NCBI GenBank assembly: GCA_965219235.1
Contig: OZ244721.1
Location: forward strand, 2,480,001 to 2,544,000
Source: CBDHCC01 sp965219235
GTDB lineage: Bacteria; Pseudomonadota; Alphaproteobacteria; Sphingomonadales; Sphingomonadaceae
Reading direction: 5' to 3'
DNA: 64,000 nucleotides
The notes under the pieces are model-generated. The model did no database searches, was not told the origin of the DNA, and was given only the letters and a program-made list of their open reading frames with translations. Made by a program: the position numbers and the translations under genes. Below, one piece after another: positions 1 to 7,734 of the stretch. Position 1 is the stretch's first letter; every line of letters begins with the position of its first letter.

Positions 1-99
1 TATCGGGGATCCCAGGTGCTCGGCGGCGGCTGGATCGCGGCGACCGAGGGGGCGGGGTCGCGGGGCCTGGAGCGGGTGGCGGCGGAGGTGGGGGGTTGA
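1..99 (+). CDS. mnmA: tRNA-specific 2-thiouridylase MnmA, C-terminal end only
   Basis: Frame 1 is open from the window edge to a TGA at 97-99 and encodes the last 32 residues of a protein. The segment contains YRGSQVLGGGWIAAT, which fits the C-terminal beta-barrel end of MnmA, where a conserved LGGG motif lies a few residues from the stop. MnmA thiolates U34 of Lys, Glu and Gln tRNAs. The catalytic part lies outside the window, so the call rests on this short tail alone. Confidence 0.6.
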   Translation, partial: YRGSQVLGGGWIAATEGAGSRGLERVAAEVGG

Positions 100-244
100 G
101 GGGTGGAGGGGCGTCAGGACCTCACGACGCCAGGGCGAGTGCGGGTCTGGTGGCGACGGAGCCAGGACGCGATGCAAGCTCGGGAAGGTAGGGCGGTCCA
201 TTGAATGGCGATCACTGGTGGTGAGCGGTCCGTCCGCTTGGCAA

Positions 245-396
245 CCCTCTCCCCTGAAGGGGATCGTTGCGGTATTGCAGATCGTCATCCCCGCGAAGGC
301 GGGGATCCAGGCTCCCATCTCCGCCCGGCGGTGCATGGATCCCCGCTTTCGCGGGGATGACGGAGGAGCGGCGGCATTTCGCAACGGTCCCCTGAA
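245..396. repeat. Nested palindromic element (family A, copy 1)
   Basis: An inner inverted repeat (283-311 against 334-361) carries the arm CATCCCCGCGAARGCGGGGAT, each arm being itself a small hairpin. An outer pair of arms, AGGGGATCGTTGCGGTATTGC-like at 256-276 and its imperfect complement at 373-393, encloses it. No protein-coding gene is supported between mnmA and phzF (100-528), so this element is the main content of that gap. A second copy of the inner part lies at 34448-34545. It resembles REP or MITE-type intergenic repeats. Confidence 0.75.
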
Positions 397-528
397 GCGG
401 TTTGTCACGAGCGTCCGTCGGTGGGGAGTTGGCCGCCCATCGGCTTCCCTGCGGACGACGGGATTGGCATCGAGATCCGGGCTTCGGCTTTCGCGGGAGC
501 ATCGGCGGCGCGACCGCCCGGCGCCGCC

Positions 529-1323
529 TCACACCGTCAGCACACCCTCGATCACCGTCACCGCGCCGCCGGTCAGCACCGCGCGGTCGCCCTTCAACTC
601 GCACCCCAGATCGCCGCCCCGCGCGCTCGCCTGGTGGGCGGTGAAGCGGGGGCGGCCGAGGCGTTCGGTCCAATAGGGGGTGAGCACCGCGTGGGCGGAG
701 CCGGTGACGGGGTCCTCGTCCACGCCCGCGCCGGGCACGAAGACGCGGCTCGCCACGTCGGTCCGCCGGCCGGGCGCGGTCACGATGACGGCGACCGGCC
801 CCATCGCGGCGATGGCGCGGACGTCCGGCCGCACCGCGCGCACCGCCGCCTCGTCGGCCAGCGCGATCACGGCGTATTCGGCGCGGTGCCACAAGGTCGC
901 CTCCACCGCCTCGGGTGGAAGGCCCAGCGCCGCGACGATCGCCGGCAGCGGCGTCGGCTCCGGTCGCCAGATCGGCAGTGACAGGCTGTAGCCCGATGTT
1001 TCACGTGAAACACTCAGCTCCCCCGCCCGCTCCGTCGAGAAGCGCACGGTGTCGCGCCCCGGTTGACGGCTCAGCAGATGGTGCCCGCTGGCGAGTGTGG
1101 CGTGGCCGCACATCTCCACCTCGACGCCCGGCGTGAACCAGCGCAGCGGCACCGCGCCGTCGCGCTCGGGCAGCAGAAAGGCGGTCTCGGCCAGGTTGTT
1201 CTCGGCCGCGATCGCCAGCAGCGTGGCGTCGTCCAGCCACGCGTCCAGTTCCACGATCGCGGCCGGGTTGCCGGTGAAGGGCCGGTCGGCGAAGGCGTCG
1301 ACCTGCGCGAAGGGGAGTTTCAT
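529..1323 (-). CDS. PhzF family isomerase/epimerase-like protein
   Basis: A 264-residue protein of the PhzF fold, which has two similar halves of the diaminopimelate epimerase type. Visible signatures are VDAFADRPFTGNPAAI near the N-terminus, NNLAETAFL with the probable catalytic Glu46, the FTPGVEVEMCGHAT segment, and DEDPVTGSAH near residue 212. In the family these define an acid/base isomerase with varied small-molecule substrates. Phenazine genes are absent, so a role in phenazine synthesis is not implied and the substrate is unknown. It is the last of three leftward genes (pdxH, CDF, phzF-like) separated by palindromic repeats. Confidence 0.9.
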   Translation of the reverse strand: MKLPFAQVDAFADRPFTGNPAAIVELDAWLDDATLLAIAAENNLAETAFLLPERDGAVPLRWFTPGVEVEMCGHATLASGHHLLSRQPGRDTVRFSTERAGELSVSRETSGYSLSLPIWRPEPTPLPAIVAALGLPPEAVEATLWHRAEYAVIALADEAAVRAVRPDVRAIAAMGPVAVIVTAPGRRTDVASRVFVPGAGVDEDPVTGSAHAVLTPYWTERLGRPRFTAHQASARGGDLGCELKGDRAVLTGGAVTVIEGVLTV

Positions 1324-1337
1324 GCCGTCCTTCTACC

Positions 1338-1414
1338 CCGCTCGTCCCGAGCTTGTCGAAGGACGTTTTTGACCGCCCCGCCAGAAGAGGCTTCGACAGG
1401 CTCAGCCGGAGCGG
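1338..1414. repeat. Palindromic element, GAGCTTGTCGAAG family (family B, copy 1)
   Basis: Left arm around 1341-1363 (CGAGCTTGTCGAAGG) and right arm 1391-1414 (CTTCGACAGGCTCAGCCGGA) form an imperfect stem with a loop of about 27 bases. Other copies lie at 46006-46097 and 47786-47869. It fills the gap between the CDF gene and the phzF-like gene and could act as a transcript-end or mRNA-stabilising hairpin. Confidence 0.75.
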
Positions 1415-1431
1415 ACTCGTGGAGTCCCGCT

Positions 1432-2397
1432 CTAGACGCGCTTGCCGAACCAGTGGGGCGTCACGTCGGTCTCCGCCAGCGGGTCGTCGGTGTCGAGGTG
1501 GCCCTCGGGATCGAGGTGGATCAGGATCTCGACGTCGGGGAAGGCGGCGTGGATCTTGTCCTCCACCTCGTCCATCACGTCGTGCGCGTCGGCGACGCTC
1601 ATGTCGGCCGCCACGTACATGTGGAACTGGGCGAAGTCGTGCATGCCCGAGCGCCGGGTGCGGAAGTCGTGGATGCCCTTCAGCTCCGGATGGGTGGCGG
1701 CGACGGCGAGGAAGCGCTCGCGCTGGTCGTCGGGCCATTCCTTGTCCATCAGCTGGTCGATCGCCTGGCTCGACGCGCCGAACGCGCCCCAGGCGAGCCA
1801 CAAAGCGATGGCGATGCCGAACAGCGCGTCGGCGCCCGCCACTCCGGCGACCTGGTCGAGGACGAGGGCGGCGATGACGGCGGCGTTCAGCAGCACGTCG
1901 GACTGGTAGTGGACGTTGTCGGCGCGGATCGCGACCGAGCCGGTCCGCCGGATCACCGAGCGCTGATAGGCGAGCAGGCCGAGCGTCACCGCGATGGCGG
2001 CGAGCGAGACGCCCACGCCGATCTCCGCGCGCTCGTTGACCGCCGGCGTGTGGAGACGGGCGATGGCCTGCCACAGGATGGCGGCGGCCGACAGCGTGAT
2101 GAGCGCCACCTGGAACAAGGCGGCCAGCGCCTCCGCCTTGCCATGGCCGAAGCGGTGGTCCTGGTCGGCCGGCTGCGCGGCGAGCCACACGCCGTAGAGG
2201 GTGACGCCGGCGGCCAGCAGGTCGAGGCCGGAATCGGCCACCGAGGCGAGCATGGAGATCGACCCGGTGGCCCACGCCGCCCAGCCCTTGAGCGCGAGCA
2301 GCACGCTCGCGGTGGCGACGCTGGCCAGCGCGGCGCGGCGGGCGAGCGACAGCGCGCGTGGGCGGGGCGTGGGGCGGAAGGGGGCGGCGGGAGTCAC
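1432..2397 (-). CDS. Cation diffusion facilitator (FieF/CzcD-type) metal exporter
   Basis: A 321-residue inner-membrane protein with an N-terminal bundle of about six hydrophobic segments and a soluble C-terminal domain. The transport-site pairs known from FieF are present as D55-x3-D59 (ADSGLD) and H163-x3-D167 (HYQSD), and the family motif HRFGHGK sits at residues 81-87. CDF proteins exchange protons for Zn, Fe, Cd or Mn ions. Its C-terminal domain has the HDFRTRRSG segment and several acidic and His residues typical of the regulatory metal-binding domain. The start is a GTG. The specific metal cannot be read from the sequence. Confidence 0.93.
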   Translation of the reverse strand: MTPAAPFRPTPRPRALSLARRAALASVATASVLLALKGWAAWATGSISMLASVADSGLDLLAAGVTLYGVWLAAQPADQDHRFGHGKAEALAALFQVALITLSAAAILWQAIARLHTPAVNERAEIGVGVSLAAIAVTLGLLAYQRSVIRRTGSVAIRADNVHYQSDVLLNAAVIAALVLDQVAGVAGADALFGIAIALWLAWGAFGASSQAIDQLMDKEWPDDQRERFLAVAATHPELKGIHDFRTRRSGMHDFAQFHMYVAADMSVADAHDVMDEVEDKIHAAFPDVEILIHLDPEGHLDTDDPLAETDVTPHWFGKRV

Positions 2398-2404
2398 CGT
2401 TCAG

Positions 2405-2549
2405 ATCCTCCCCGGCACGGGGAGGGGGACCATCCGAAGGATGGTGGTGGGGTCAGCCGCTCTCGACATAAGACGACCGCTCATCAGCGTAGAGCTTGGG
2501 CAAACCCCTCCACCGCCTGCGGCGGTCCCCCTCCCCGTGCCGGGGAGGA
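2405..2549. repeat. Palindromic element, CCTCCCCGGCACGGGGAGG family (family C, copy 1)
   Basis: Both ends carry the near-perfect palindrome CCTCCCCGKMACGGGGAGG, with an inner GGACCATCCGAAGGATGGTGG segment on the left and CACCGCCTGCGGCGGTCC on the right. The same organisation recurs at 12878-13033. It fills the gap between the pdxH stop and the CDF start, two genes read in the same direction. Confidence 0.75.
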
Positions 2550-2564
2550 CCTTTCCAAGCCCCC

Positions 2565-3143
2565 TCACGGGAACAGCAACCCTTCCGTCCACCCCTTGCC
2601 ATCCCGCGTGAACAGGCGGCGGTGGTGCATCCGGTCGGCGCCGTCCTCCCAGAACTCGATCGTCTCGGGCGTGAGGCGATAGCCGCCCCAGTGCGCCGGG
2701 CGTGGCACCGGCCCGCCGCCCAGCCGCTCGTCCAGCGCCCCGACGCGCTCGGTGAAGGTCTCGCGGGACGGCAGGGGCCGCGACTGGTCGGACGCGGCGG
2801 CGGCGAGCTGCGAGGCGCGCGAGCGGCTGGCGAAATAGGCGTCCGCGAGGTCGGGCGCGACCCGCTCCACCGGCCCGGCCAGCCGCACCTGCCGGCGCAG
2901 CGTCTTCCAGTGGAACAACAGCGCGGCCACGGGATTGGCGGCGAGGTCCATGCCCTTGCGGCTCCCCTCGTTGGTGTACCAGACGAAGCCGTCGGACCCG
3001 TGGCCCTTGAGCAGCACCATGCGCGCCGACGGCCGGCCGTCGGCATCGGCGGTGGCGAGCGCCACGGCGTTGGGGTCGTTGGGCTCCGACCGCCCGGCCT
3101 CGGCGAACCAGCGGTCGAACAGCTCGAGGGGGTCGGTGGCCAT
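2565..3143 (-). CDS. pdxH: Pyridoxamine 5'-phosphate oxidase
   Basis: A 192-residue FMN enzyme that oxidises pyridoxine or pyridoxamine 5'-phosphate to pyridoxal 5'-phosphate, the last step of PLP synthesis and salvage. Family landmarks are ATADADGRPSARMVLLKG in the FMN-binding half, FVWYTNEGSRKG, the LFHWKTLRRQVRLAG segment, and a C-terminus with WEDGADRMHHRR. Length is slightly short of the E. coli enzyme but complete. It is transcribed away from the J-domain gene, with only 59 bases between the two starts, so the two promoters must lie back to back there. Confidence 0.96.
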   Translation of the reverse strand: MATDPLELFDRWFAEAGRSEPNDPNAVALATADADGRPSARMVLLKGHGSDGFVWYTNEGSRKGMDLAANPVAALLFHWKTLRRQVRLAGPVERVAPDLADAYFASRSRASQLAAAASDQSRPLPSRETFTERVGALDERLGGGPVPRPAHWGGYRLTPETIEFWEDGADRMHHRRLFTRDGKGWTEGLLFP

Positions 3144-3202
3144 GAGGGCGCTATAGGACCGCCCATTGCTCCCGCCAATCGCCTCACCTAGCTAGGGGCG
3201 CG

Positions 3203-4147
3203 ATGGCCGATCCCTACCAGACCCTGGGCGTGACCCGCTCCGCCAGCGCGGCGGAGATCAAGAGCGCCTATCGCAAGCTCGCCAAGCAGCTCCACCCCGA
3301 CCGCCACCCCGACGACCCCACCGCCGGCGACCGCTTCGGCCGGGTCACGGCGGCCTACGACCTGTTGTCCGACACCGACAAGCGCGCGCGCTTCGACCGG
3401 GGCGAGATCGACGCGGACGGCAACCCGGTCAACCCGTTCGCGGGCGGCTTCGGCGGGGCCGGGGCCGGGGGTGGGCGCGGGGGCTTCGACTTCGGCTCCG
3501 ACTTCAACCAGGCCGGCGCGGCCGATCTGGGCGACATCTTCGAGGGGCTGTTCGGCGGGCGGGCGGGGGCGCCCGGCGGGATGGGCGGAGCGCGCCGCCA
3601 GACGCGCGCCGCGCCGCCGCCCAAGGGGGCCAACGTCGCCTACCGCCTGCTCGTGTCCTTCACCGACGCGGCGGCGCTGGCGCCCCAGCGGATCACGCTC
3701 TCCGACGGCTCGACGCTCGACCTGAAGCTGCCCGCCGGGGTCGAGAGCGGCACGACGCTGCGGCTCGCCGGCAAGGGCCAGGCGGGGCCGGGCGGGGCCG
3801 GGGACGCGCAGGTGACGGTCGAGATCGGGGCGCACCCGCACTTCACCCGCGACGGCGACGACATCCGCCTCGACCTGCCGATCAGCCTCAAGGAGGCGGT
3901 GGAGGGCGCGAAGGTCCGCTGCCCCACGGCCGACGGCGCGGTGGTGGTGACGGTGCCGCCGAACTCGTCCTCCGGCCGCACGCTGCGCCTGCGCGGCAAG
4001 GGCTGGTCGAGGAAGGCGGGTGGCCGGGGCGACCAGCTCGTCCAGCTGATGATCGCGCTGCCGACTGGCGACGCCGCCCTGGAGCGGTTCGTCGCCGACT
4101 GGCCGGGCGGCGACGGCGAGTCGCTGCGCGCCGATCTGGGCGTCTGA
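3203..4147 (+). CDS. J-domain co-chaperone of the CbpA type (DnaJ without zinc finger)
   Basis: A 314-residue protein. The J domain fills residues 1-70 with the Hsp70-activating HPD at 31-33. A Gly/Phe-rich linker follows (about 78-130). Two C-terminal substrate-binding beta-domains come next (about 145-310), with KLPAGVESGTTLRLAGKGQ and VTVPPNSSSGRTLRLRGKG. The CxxCxGxG zinc-finger repeats of true DnaJ are absent, which makes it a class II, CbpA-like protein. It probably assists DnaK. It is followed by yihY after five bases, suggesting co-transcription with yihY and fabI. Confidence 0.93.
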   Translation: MADPYQTLGVTRSASAAEIKSAYRKLAKQLHPDRHPDDPTAGDRFGRVTAAYDLLSDTDKRARFDRGEIDADGNPVNPFAGGFGGAGAGGGRGGFDFGSDFNQAGAADLGDIFEGLFGGRAGAPGGMGGARRQTRAAPPPKGANVAYRLLVSFTDAAALAPQRITLSDGSTLDLKLPAGVESGTTLRLAGKGQAGPGGAGDAQVTVEIGAHPHFTRDGDDIRLDLPISLKEAVEGAKVRCPTADGAVVVTVPPNSSSGRTLRLRGKGWSRKAGGRGDQLVQLMIALPTGDAALERFVADWPGGDGESLRADLGV

Positions 4148-4152
4148 CGCCG

Positions 4153-5109
4153 GTGCCGGCGGTCCTCGACGATCACACGCCGGAGGCCCGCTATCATCGC
4201 CGCCTGCATGAGCGGCTGCGCGGCCATGTCGAGCGGCTGCGTCCCGGCCAGCGGGCGTGGGAGGTGGCGAAGTGCGCGCTGCTGGGCACCTATCGCGACG
4301 GCTTCGTCCACGCCGGCAACCTCGCCTTCCTCAGCCTGCTGGCGCTGTTTCCCTTCGCGATCATCGCGGCGGCGATCACCAAGCTCCTGGGCGAGACCGA
4401 CTGGGGGCTGGCGATCGTGGAGAACGTGCTCGCCGCCATGCCGCGCAACGTCGGCGAGGCGGTGCTGCCGGCGATCCAGGAGGTGCTCAAGGCGCGCACC
4501 GGGCCGCTGCTCTGGCTGGGCGCGCTGGTCGGGCTGTGGACGGTGGGCTCGCTGATCGAGACGGTGCGCGACATCATGCACCGCGCCTACGGGACGAAGC
4601 CCACGCGTTCCTTCCTGCGCTACCGCGCCGCGTCGGTGCTGATGATCGTGGGCGCCGTCGCGCTCGCCATGTTCGGCTTCGTGCTGGGCGTGGTGCTGAC
4701 GGGCGTGGAGGCCGCGATCTCGACCTGGCTGCCGTTCCAGCAGGACTGGCTGTCGATCCTGGCGATCGGGCGGATCGTGCCCGCGCTGGCGCTGATCGGC
4801 TCGCTCTACGCGCTCTTCCGGCTGATCACCCCGTCCGCCTATCGCTCCCGGCGCTATCCGAAATGGCCGGGCGCGGTGTTCACGGCGGGCTGGTGGCTGC
4901 TGGTGACCGCGCTCCTGCCGACCGTGCTGGGCCTCGCGGGCGGCTACGATCTGACCTATGGCAGCCTGGCCGGCGCCACCATCGCGCTCCTGTTCTTCTG
5001 GACGGTGGGGCTGGGGATGGTGTTCGGGATCGAGCTGAACGCCGCCCTCGCCGACAAGCCGGTGGCCGTCTATGACGAGCCGCAACTGGTGGAGAACACG
5101 GGCGTATGA
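4153..5109 (+). CDS. YihY/virulence factor BrkB family membrane protein
   Basis: A 318-residue polytopic inner-membrane protein with GTG start. About six hydrophobic helices are visible, including FLSLLALFPFAIIAAAI, ALVGLWTVGSLIETV and GATIALLFFWTVGLG. The family carries the pattern seen here of a basic N-terminal region, an amphipathic stretch after helix 1, and a GxE motif in the last helix (FGIELNAAL). The function is unknown; the old label of ribonuclease BN is a misassignment. Its stop overlaps the fabI start by four bases. Confidence 0.88.
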   Translation: MPAVLDDHTPEARYHRRLHERLRGHVERLRPGQRAWEVAKCALLGTYRDGFVHAGNLAFLSLLALFPFAIIAAAITKLLGETDWGLAIVENVLAAMPRNVGEAVLPAIQEVLKARTGPLLWLGALVGLWTVGSLIETVRDIMHRAYGTKPTRSFLRYRAASVLMIVGAVALAMFGFVLGVVLTGVEAAISTWLPFQQDWLSILAIGRIVPALALIGSLYALFRLITPSAYRSRRYPKWPGAVFTAGWWLLVTALLPTVLGLAGGYDLTYGSLAGATIALLFFWTVGLGMVFGIELNAALADKPVAVYDEPQLVENTGV

Positions 5110-5909
5110 CGGGATTGATGGCGGGCAGGCGCGGCCTGATCATGGGGCTGGCGAACGACAAGTCGCTCGCCTGGGGGATCGCCAGGGCGCTGCGGGAGCA
5201 AGGCGCCGAACTCGCCTTCACCTATCAGGGCGAGGCGCTGGGCAAGCGAGTGAAGCCCTTGGCCGAAAGTCTCGGCTCCGATCTGACGATCGACTGCGAC
5301 GTCGGCGACATGGCCGCCCTCGACCGCGCCTTCGCCGAACTGGGCGCGCGGTGGGACGGGCTCGACTTCCTGGTCCATGCGATCGGGTTCTCCGACAAGA
5401 ACGAACTGCGCGGCAAATACGTCGACACGACGCTCGACAACTTCCTGATGACCATGAACATCTCCGCCTATTCGCTGGTCGCGGTGACGAAGCGGGCGCT
5501 GCCGATGATGCGCGCCGGAGGGTCGATCCTGACGCTGACCTACTACGGCGCGGAGAAGGTCATCCCGCACTACAACGTGATGGGCGTCGCCAAGGCGGCG
5601 CTGGAGGCGTCCGTGCGCTACCTCGCCGCCGATCTGGGACCGGACGGCATCCGCGTGAACGCGCTGTCGGCGGGACCCATCAAGACGCTGGCGGCGAGCG
5701 GCATCGGCGACTTCCGCTACATCCTGAAGTGGAACGAACTGAACGCGCCGCTCCGCCGCAACGTGACGATCGAGGATGTCGGCGGGGCCGGGTTGTATCT
5801 GCTCTCCGACCTCGCGAGCGGGGTGACGGGCGAGGTCCACCATGTCGACGCCGGCTACCACGCCATCGGCATGAAGGCGGAAGACGCCCCCGACATCGCG
5901 CTGGCGTGA
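5106..5909 (+). CDS. fabI: Enoyl-[acyl-carrier-protein] reductase (NADH), FabI type
   Basis: A 267-residue short-chain dehydrogenase-fold enzyme that reduces trans-2-enoyl-ACP in the last step of each fatty-acid elongation cycle. The FabI-specific nucleotide pocket is GLANDKSLAWGIA (residues 14-26). The catalytic Tyr156 and Lys163 fall in the YNVMGVAK motif, with Tyr146 also conserved, matching E. coli numbering. This is the triclosan and isoniazid-type target class. The ATG overlaps the yihY stop (ATGA). The gene is essential in most bacteria that lack other enoyl reductases. Confidence 0.97.
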   Translation: MTGLMAGRRGLIMGLANDKSLAWGIARALREQGAELAFTYQGEALGKRVKPLAESLGSDLTIDCDVGDMAALDRAFAELGARWDGLDFLVHAIGFSDKNELRGKYVDTTLDNFLMTMNISAYSLVAVTKRALPMMRAGGSILTLTYYGAEKVIPHYNVMGVAKAALEASVRYLAADLGPDGIRVNALSAGPIKTLAASGIGDFRYILKWNELNAPLRRNVTIEDVGGAGLYLLSDLASGVTGEVHHVDAGYHAIGMKAEDAPDIALA

Positions 5910-5912
5910 GGG

Positions 5913-6155
5913 GTGCCTACCGTGTTCAGACAAAGCGGTTTGCGCTTCCACTTCTTCTCGAACGAGGGTGAGCCGCGCGAGCCGATGCACATCCATGTGG
6001 TCAAGAACGGGCGCGAAGCGAAGTTCTGGACTGGCGATGCTGTCGAACTCGCCTACAATCACGGTTTCGACCGGCGGGAGTTGGCGATGGCTCTGATGAT
6101 CGTGCGCGCCCGTCGACGCGAGTTGCAGGAGGCTTGGAATGGACACTTTAGTTAG
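5913..6155 (+). CDS. DUF4160 domain protein
   Basis: An 80-residue protein starting at GTG three bases after fabI. It has the DUF4160 hallmarks: MPTV start, RFHFFSNEG, the MHIHVVKNG histidine motif, and a C-terminal helix with RARRREL. The domain is usually encoded next to DUF2442, as here, with the last 17 bases overlapping the next gene. The pair is often suspected of being toxin-antitoxin-like or a small regulatory couple, but no biochemical function is established to my knowledge. Confidence 0.85.
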   Translation: MPTVFRQSGLRFHFFSNEGEPREPMHIHVVKNGREAKFWTGDAVELAYNHGFDRRELAMALMIVRARRRELQEAWNGHFS

Positions 6156-6393
6156 GCCAAAGGCTGTCCGCTTTGATGATGACGCCATGTGGGTCGATCT
6201 AGAAGACGGCCGAACCTTGGGCATCCCGCTCGCCTGGTTCCCGCGCCTGCTCGACGGAACGCCGGAGCAGCGAGCGGGGGTCGAGATCGGCACCGTCGGT
6301 CTGCACTGGGACGAGCTGGACGAGGACATCTCCATCGCCGGGCTGCTCGCCGGGCAAGGCGATCAGACCAAGCGACGTCCGCAAGCCGCCTGA
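6139..6393 (+). CDS. DUF2442 domain protein
   Basis: An 84-residue protein of the DUF2442 (NE0471 N-terminal-like) type. Diagnostic features are the central DGRTLGIPLAWFPRL motif and the later LHWDELDEDISI stretch. The ATG lies inside the end of the DUF4160 gene, so the two are probably translationally coupled. The pair appears as an insert between fabI and aroC. The function is unknown; DNA or RNA binding of the DUF2442 fold is only a suggestion. Confidence 0.85.
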   Translation: MDTLVRPKAVRFDDDAMWVDLEDGRTLGIPLAWFPRLLDGTPEQRAGVEIGTVGLHWDELDEDISIAGLLAGQGDQTKRRPQAA

Positions 6394-6394
6394 G

Positions 6395-6775
6395 GTGCTG
6401 ACCCTCGACCACGTGCAGGTCGCCATGCCCATTGGCGGCGAGGCGGAGGCTCGGCGGTTCTTCGGCGACCTCCTCGGGCTGGCCGAGATCGCCAAGCCGG
6501 AGGCGCTCCAGGGGCGTGGCGGGTGCTGGTTCGCGATGGGCGACCGGCAGCTGCATCTGGGGGTGGAGGAGTCGTTCGTGCCGGCGAAGAAGGCGCACAT
6601 CGCAGTGGCCACGGACGACCTGCCCGCGCTGCGGGGGCGGCTTGCGGCGGCGGGCCGTGCCCTTCGGGACGACGCCCCGATCGAGGGGCGGGATCGGTTC
6701 TTCACGGAGGATCCGTTCGGCAACCGGCTGGAGATCGTCGGGCCACCGCGGGGCCGGACGGAACCGCCGACTTGA
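6395..6775 (+). CDS. Glyoxalase/VOC superfamily protein
   Basis: A 126-residue protein with the beta-alpha-beta-beta-beta repeat pattern of vicinal oxygen chelate proteins. It starts DHVQVAMPIGGEAEARRFFGDLLGL, has HLGVEE and HIAVATDDL in the middle, and ends FTEDPFGNRLEIVGP. Likely metal ligands are His in DHVQV, His in QLHLGV and the Glu in RLEIV. VOC members range from lyases to antibiotic-binding proteins, so the reaction cannot be assigned. GTG start, one base after the DUF2442 stop. Confidence 0.85.
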   Translation: MLTLDHVQVAMPIGGEAEARRFFGDLLGLAEIAKPEALQGRGGCWFAMGDRQLHLGVEESFVPAKKAHIAVATDDLPALRGRLAAAGRALRDDAPIEGRDRFFTEDPFGNRLEIVGPPRGRTEPPT

Positions 6776-6819
6776 TTCCAGGCACATCCGGGTGCATATC
6801 CCGCCCAGGGAGTGCAGCC

Positions 6820-7170
6820 ATGCTTGCCGCTTTTCTGGACGACATCCGCGACGACGACATCATCGCGCCCCGGCGGCTGGCCGAGCGGCTGAAGCTGCCC
6901 ATGACGCGGCTGGCCAAGCTGGCGCACCTCAACCGCAACACCATGTCCGCCCGACCGGAGAGCCCGGCGGTGCAGGAGAAGCTGGGGCGGATCGCGCGCA
7001 TCATCGCGCGCGCCGCCGAACTGTCGGGCGACGAGGGCCGCGCCATCGTCTGGTTCAAGCACCAGCCCATCCCCGGCTTCGGCCGCACGGCGGAGGCGCT
7101 GGTGGAGGAGGGGCACGCGGAACTGGTCATGGAAGACTTGGAGCGGATGGCTGAGGGGGTCTACTCGTAG
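6820..7170 (+). CDS. Xre/MbcA/ParS-type antitoxin of a RES-Xre module
   Basis: A 116-residue protein. The N-terminal two-thirds are helical with a helix-turn-helix-like RLAKLAHLNRNTMSA region. The C-terminal toxin-binding domain has the family pattern WFKHQPIPGFGRTAEALVEE and ends in GVYS. In characterised systems such as ParST and MbcTA this domain caps the active site of the RES toxin and the N-terminal domain autoregulates the operon. I chose the ATG at 6820, preceded by an AGGGAG-like site, over further upstream in-frame starts that would overlap the VOC gene. Confidence 0.86.
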   Translation: MLAAFLDDIRDDDIIAPRRLAERLKLPMTRLAKLAHLNRNTMSARPESPAVQEKLGRIARIIARAAELSGDEGRAIVWFKHQPIPGFGRTAEALVEEGHAELVMEDLERMAEGVYS

Positions 7171-7230
7171 GTGGTGGAACGCTAAGCGCTGATAGTGACC
7201 TCCTCGCCCGAGTTGGTTTAAGGCGCGGTC

Positions 7231-7734
7231 ATGGCTGCGCTTCGACCGCTCTCCCTCACTGTTTGGCGCATGGTCTCCATCGAGCGCCAGCGAAGTTCAT
7301 TGTCGGGGGAGGGAGCGCGACGCTTCGGTGGTCGCTGGAACCCCATAGGTCAGCCCGCCCTCTATCTGGCGACCGAGCCGGCGACCGCCGCGGCCGAGTT
7401 CTACCAAGGTATCATCAAGCCGGGCACGCTGGTGCCGTACACGCTCGAAGCGGACAGGATCGCGGAGCTGACCGCTGGGGATGAGGACGTCGAACGCGCC
7501 TTGAACGCCGATTGGAAGACGGAAGCGAGGATCGACGGCACCGCCCCACCCTCCTGGTCCCTCGCCGCCGATCTGATCGCGGCCGGGGCGGAGGGCGCGC
7601 TGGTGCCGTCGGTCCAGAACCCGGGCGGCACCAACCTGGTGCTGTGGCGCTGGCGCGACGCCGGCGAGCCGGGCGAGGGCGCGGCGCTGACGCCGCTCGA
7701 CCCGGACGCGGACCTGTCGGGACCGGCGCCATGA
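7231..7734 (+). CDS. RES-domain toxin
   Basis: A 167-residue protein with the Arg-Glu-Ser triad that names the family: Arg30/31 in [13 protein letters not shown], Glu56 in AAEFYQ, and Ser127 in [19 protein letters not shown] toxins degrade NAD+ (MbcT) or ADP-ribosylate targets (ParT) and are held inactive by their Xre partner, encoded 60 bases upstream here. All conserved residues are intact, so it looks functional. Unusually, its stop codon overlaps the start of aroC by four bases, so toxin and chorismate synthase are probably translated from one mRNA. Confidence 0.9.
   Translation: MAALRPLSLTVWRMVSIERQRSSLSGEGARRFGGRWNPIGQPALYLATEPATAAAEFYQGIIKPGTLVPYTLEADRIAELTAGDEDVERALNADWKTEARIDGTAPPSWSLAADLIAAGAEGALVPSVQNPGGTNLVLWRWRDAGEPGEGAALTPLDPDADLSGPAP

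Noticed and set aside
245..396. CRISPR array
   Set aside because: The repeats are inverted palindromes in isolated pairs, not regularly spaced direct repeats, and no cas genes are present.
529..1323. Phenazine biosynthesis locus
   Set aside because: Only a PhzF-fold protein is present with no other phz genes; the fold is common in bacteria that make no phenazines.
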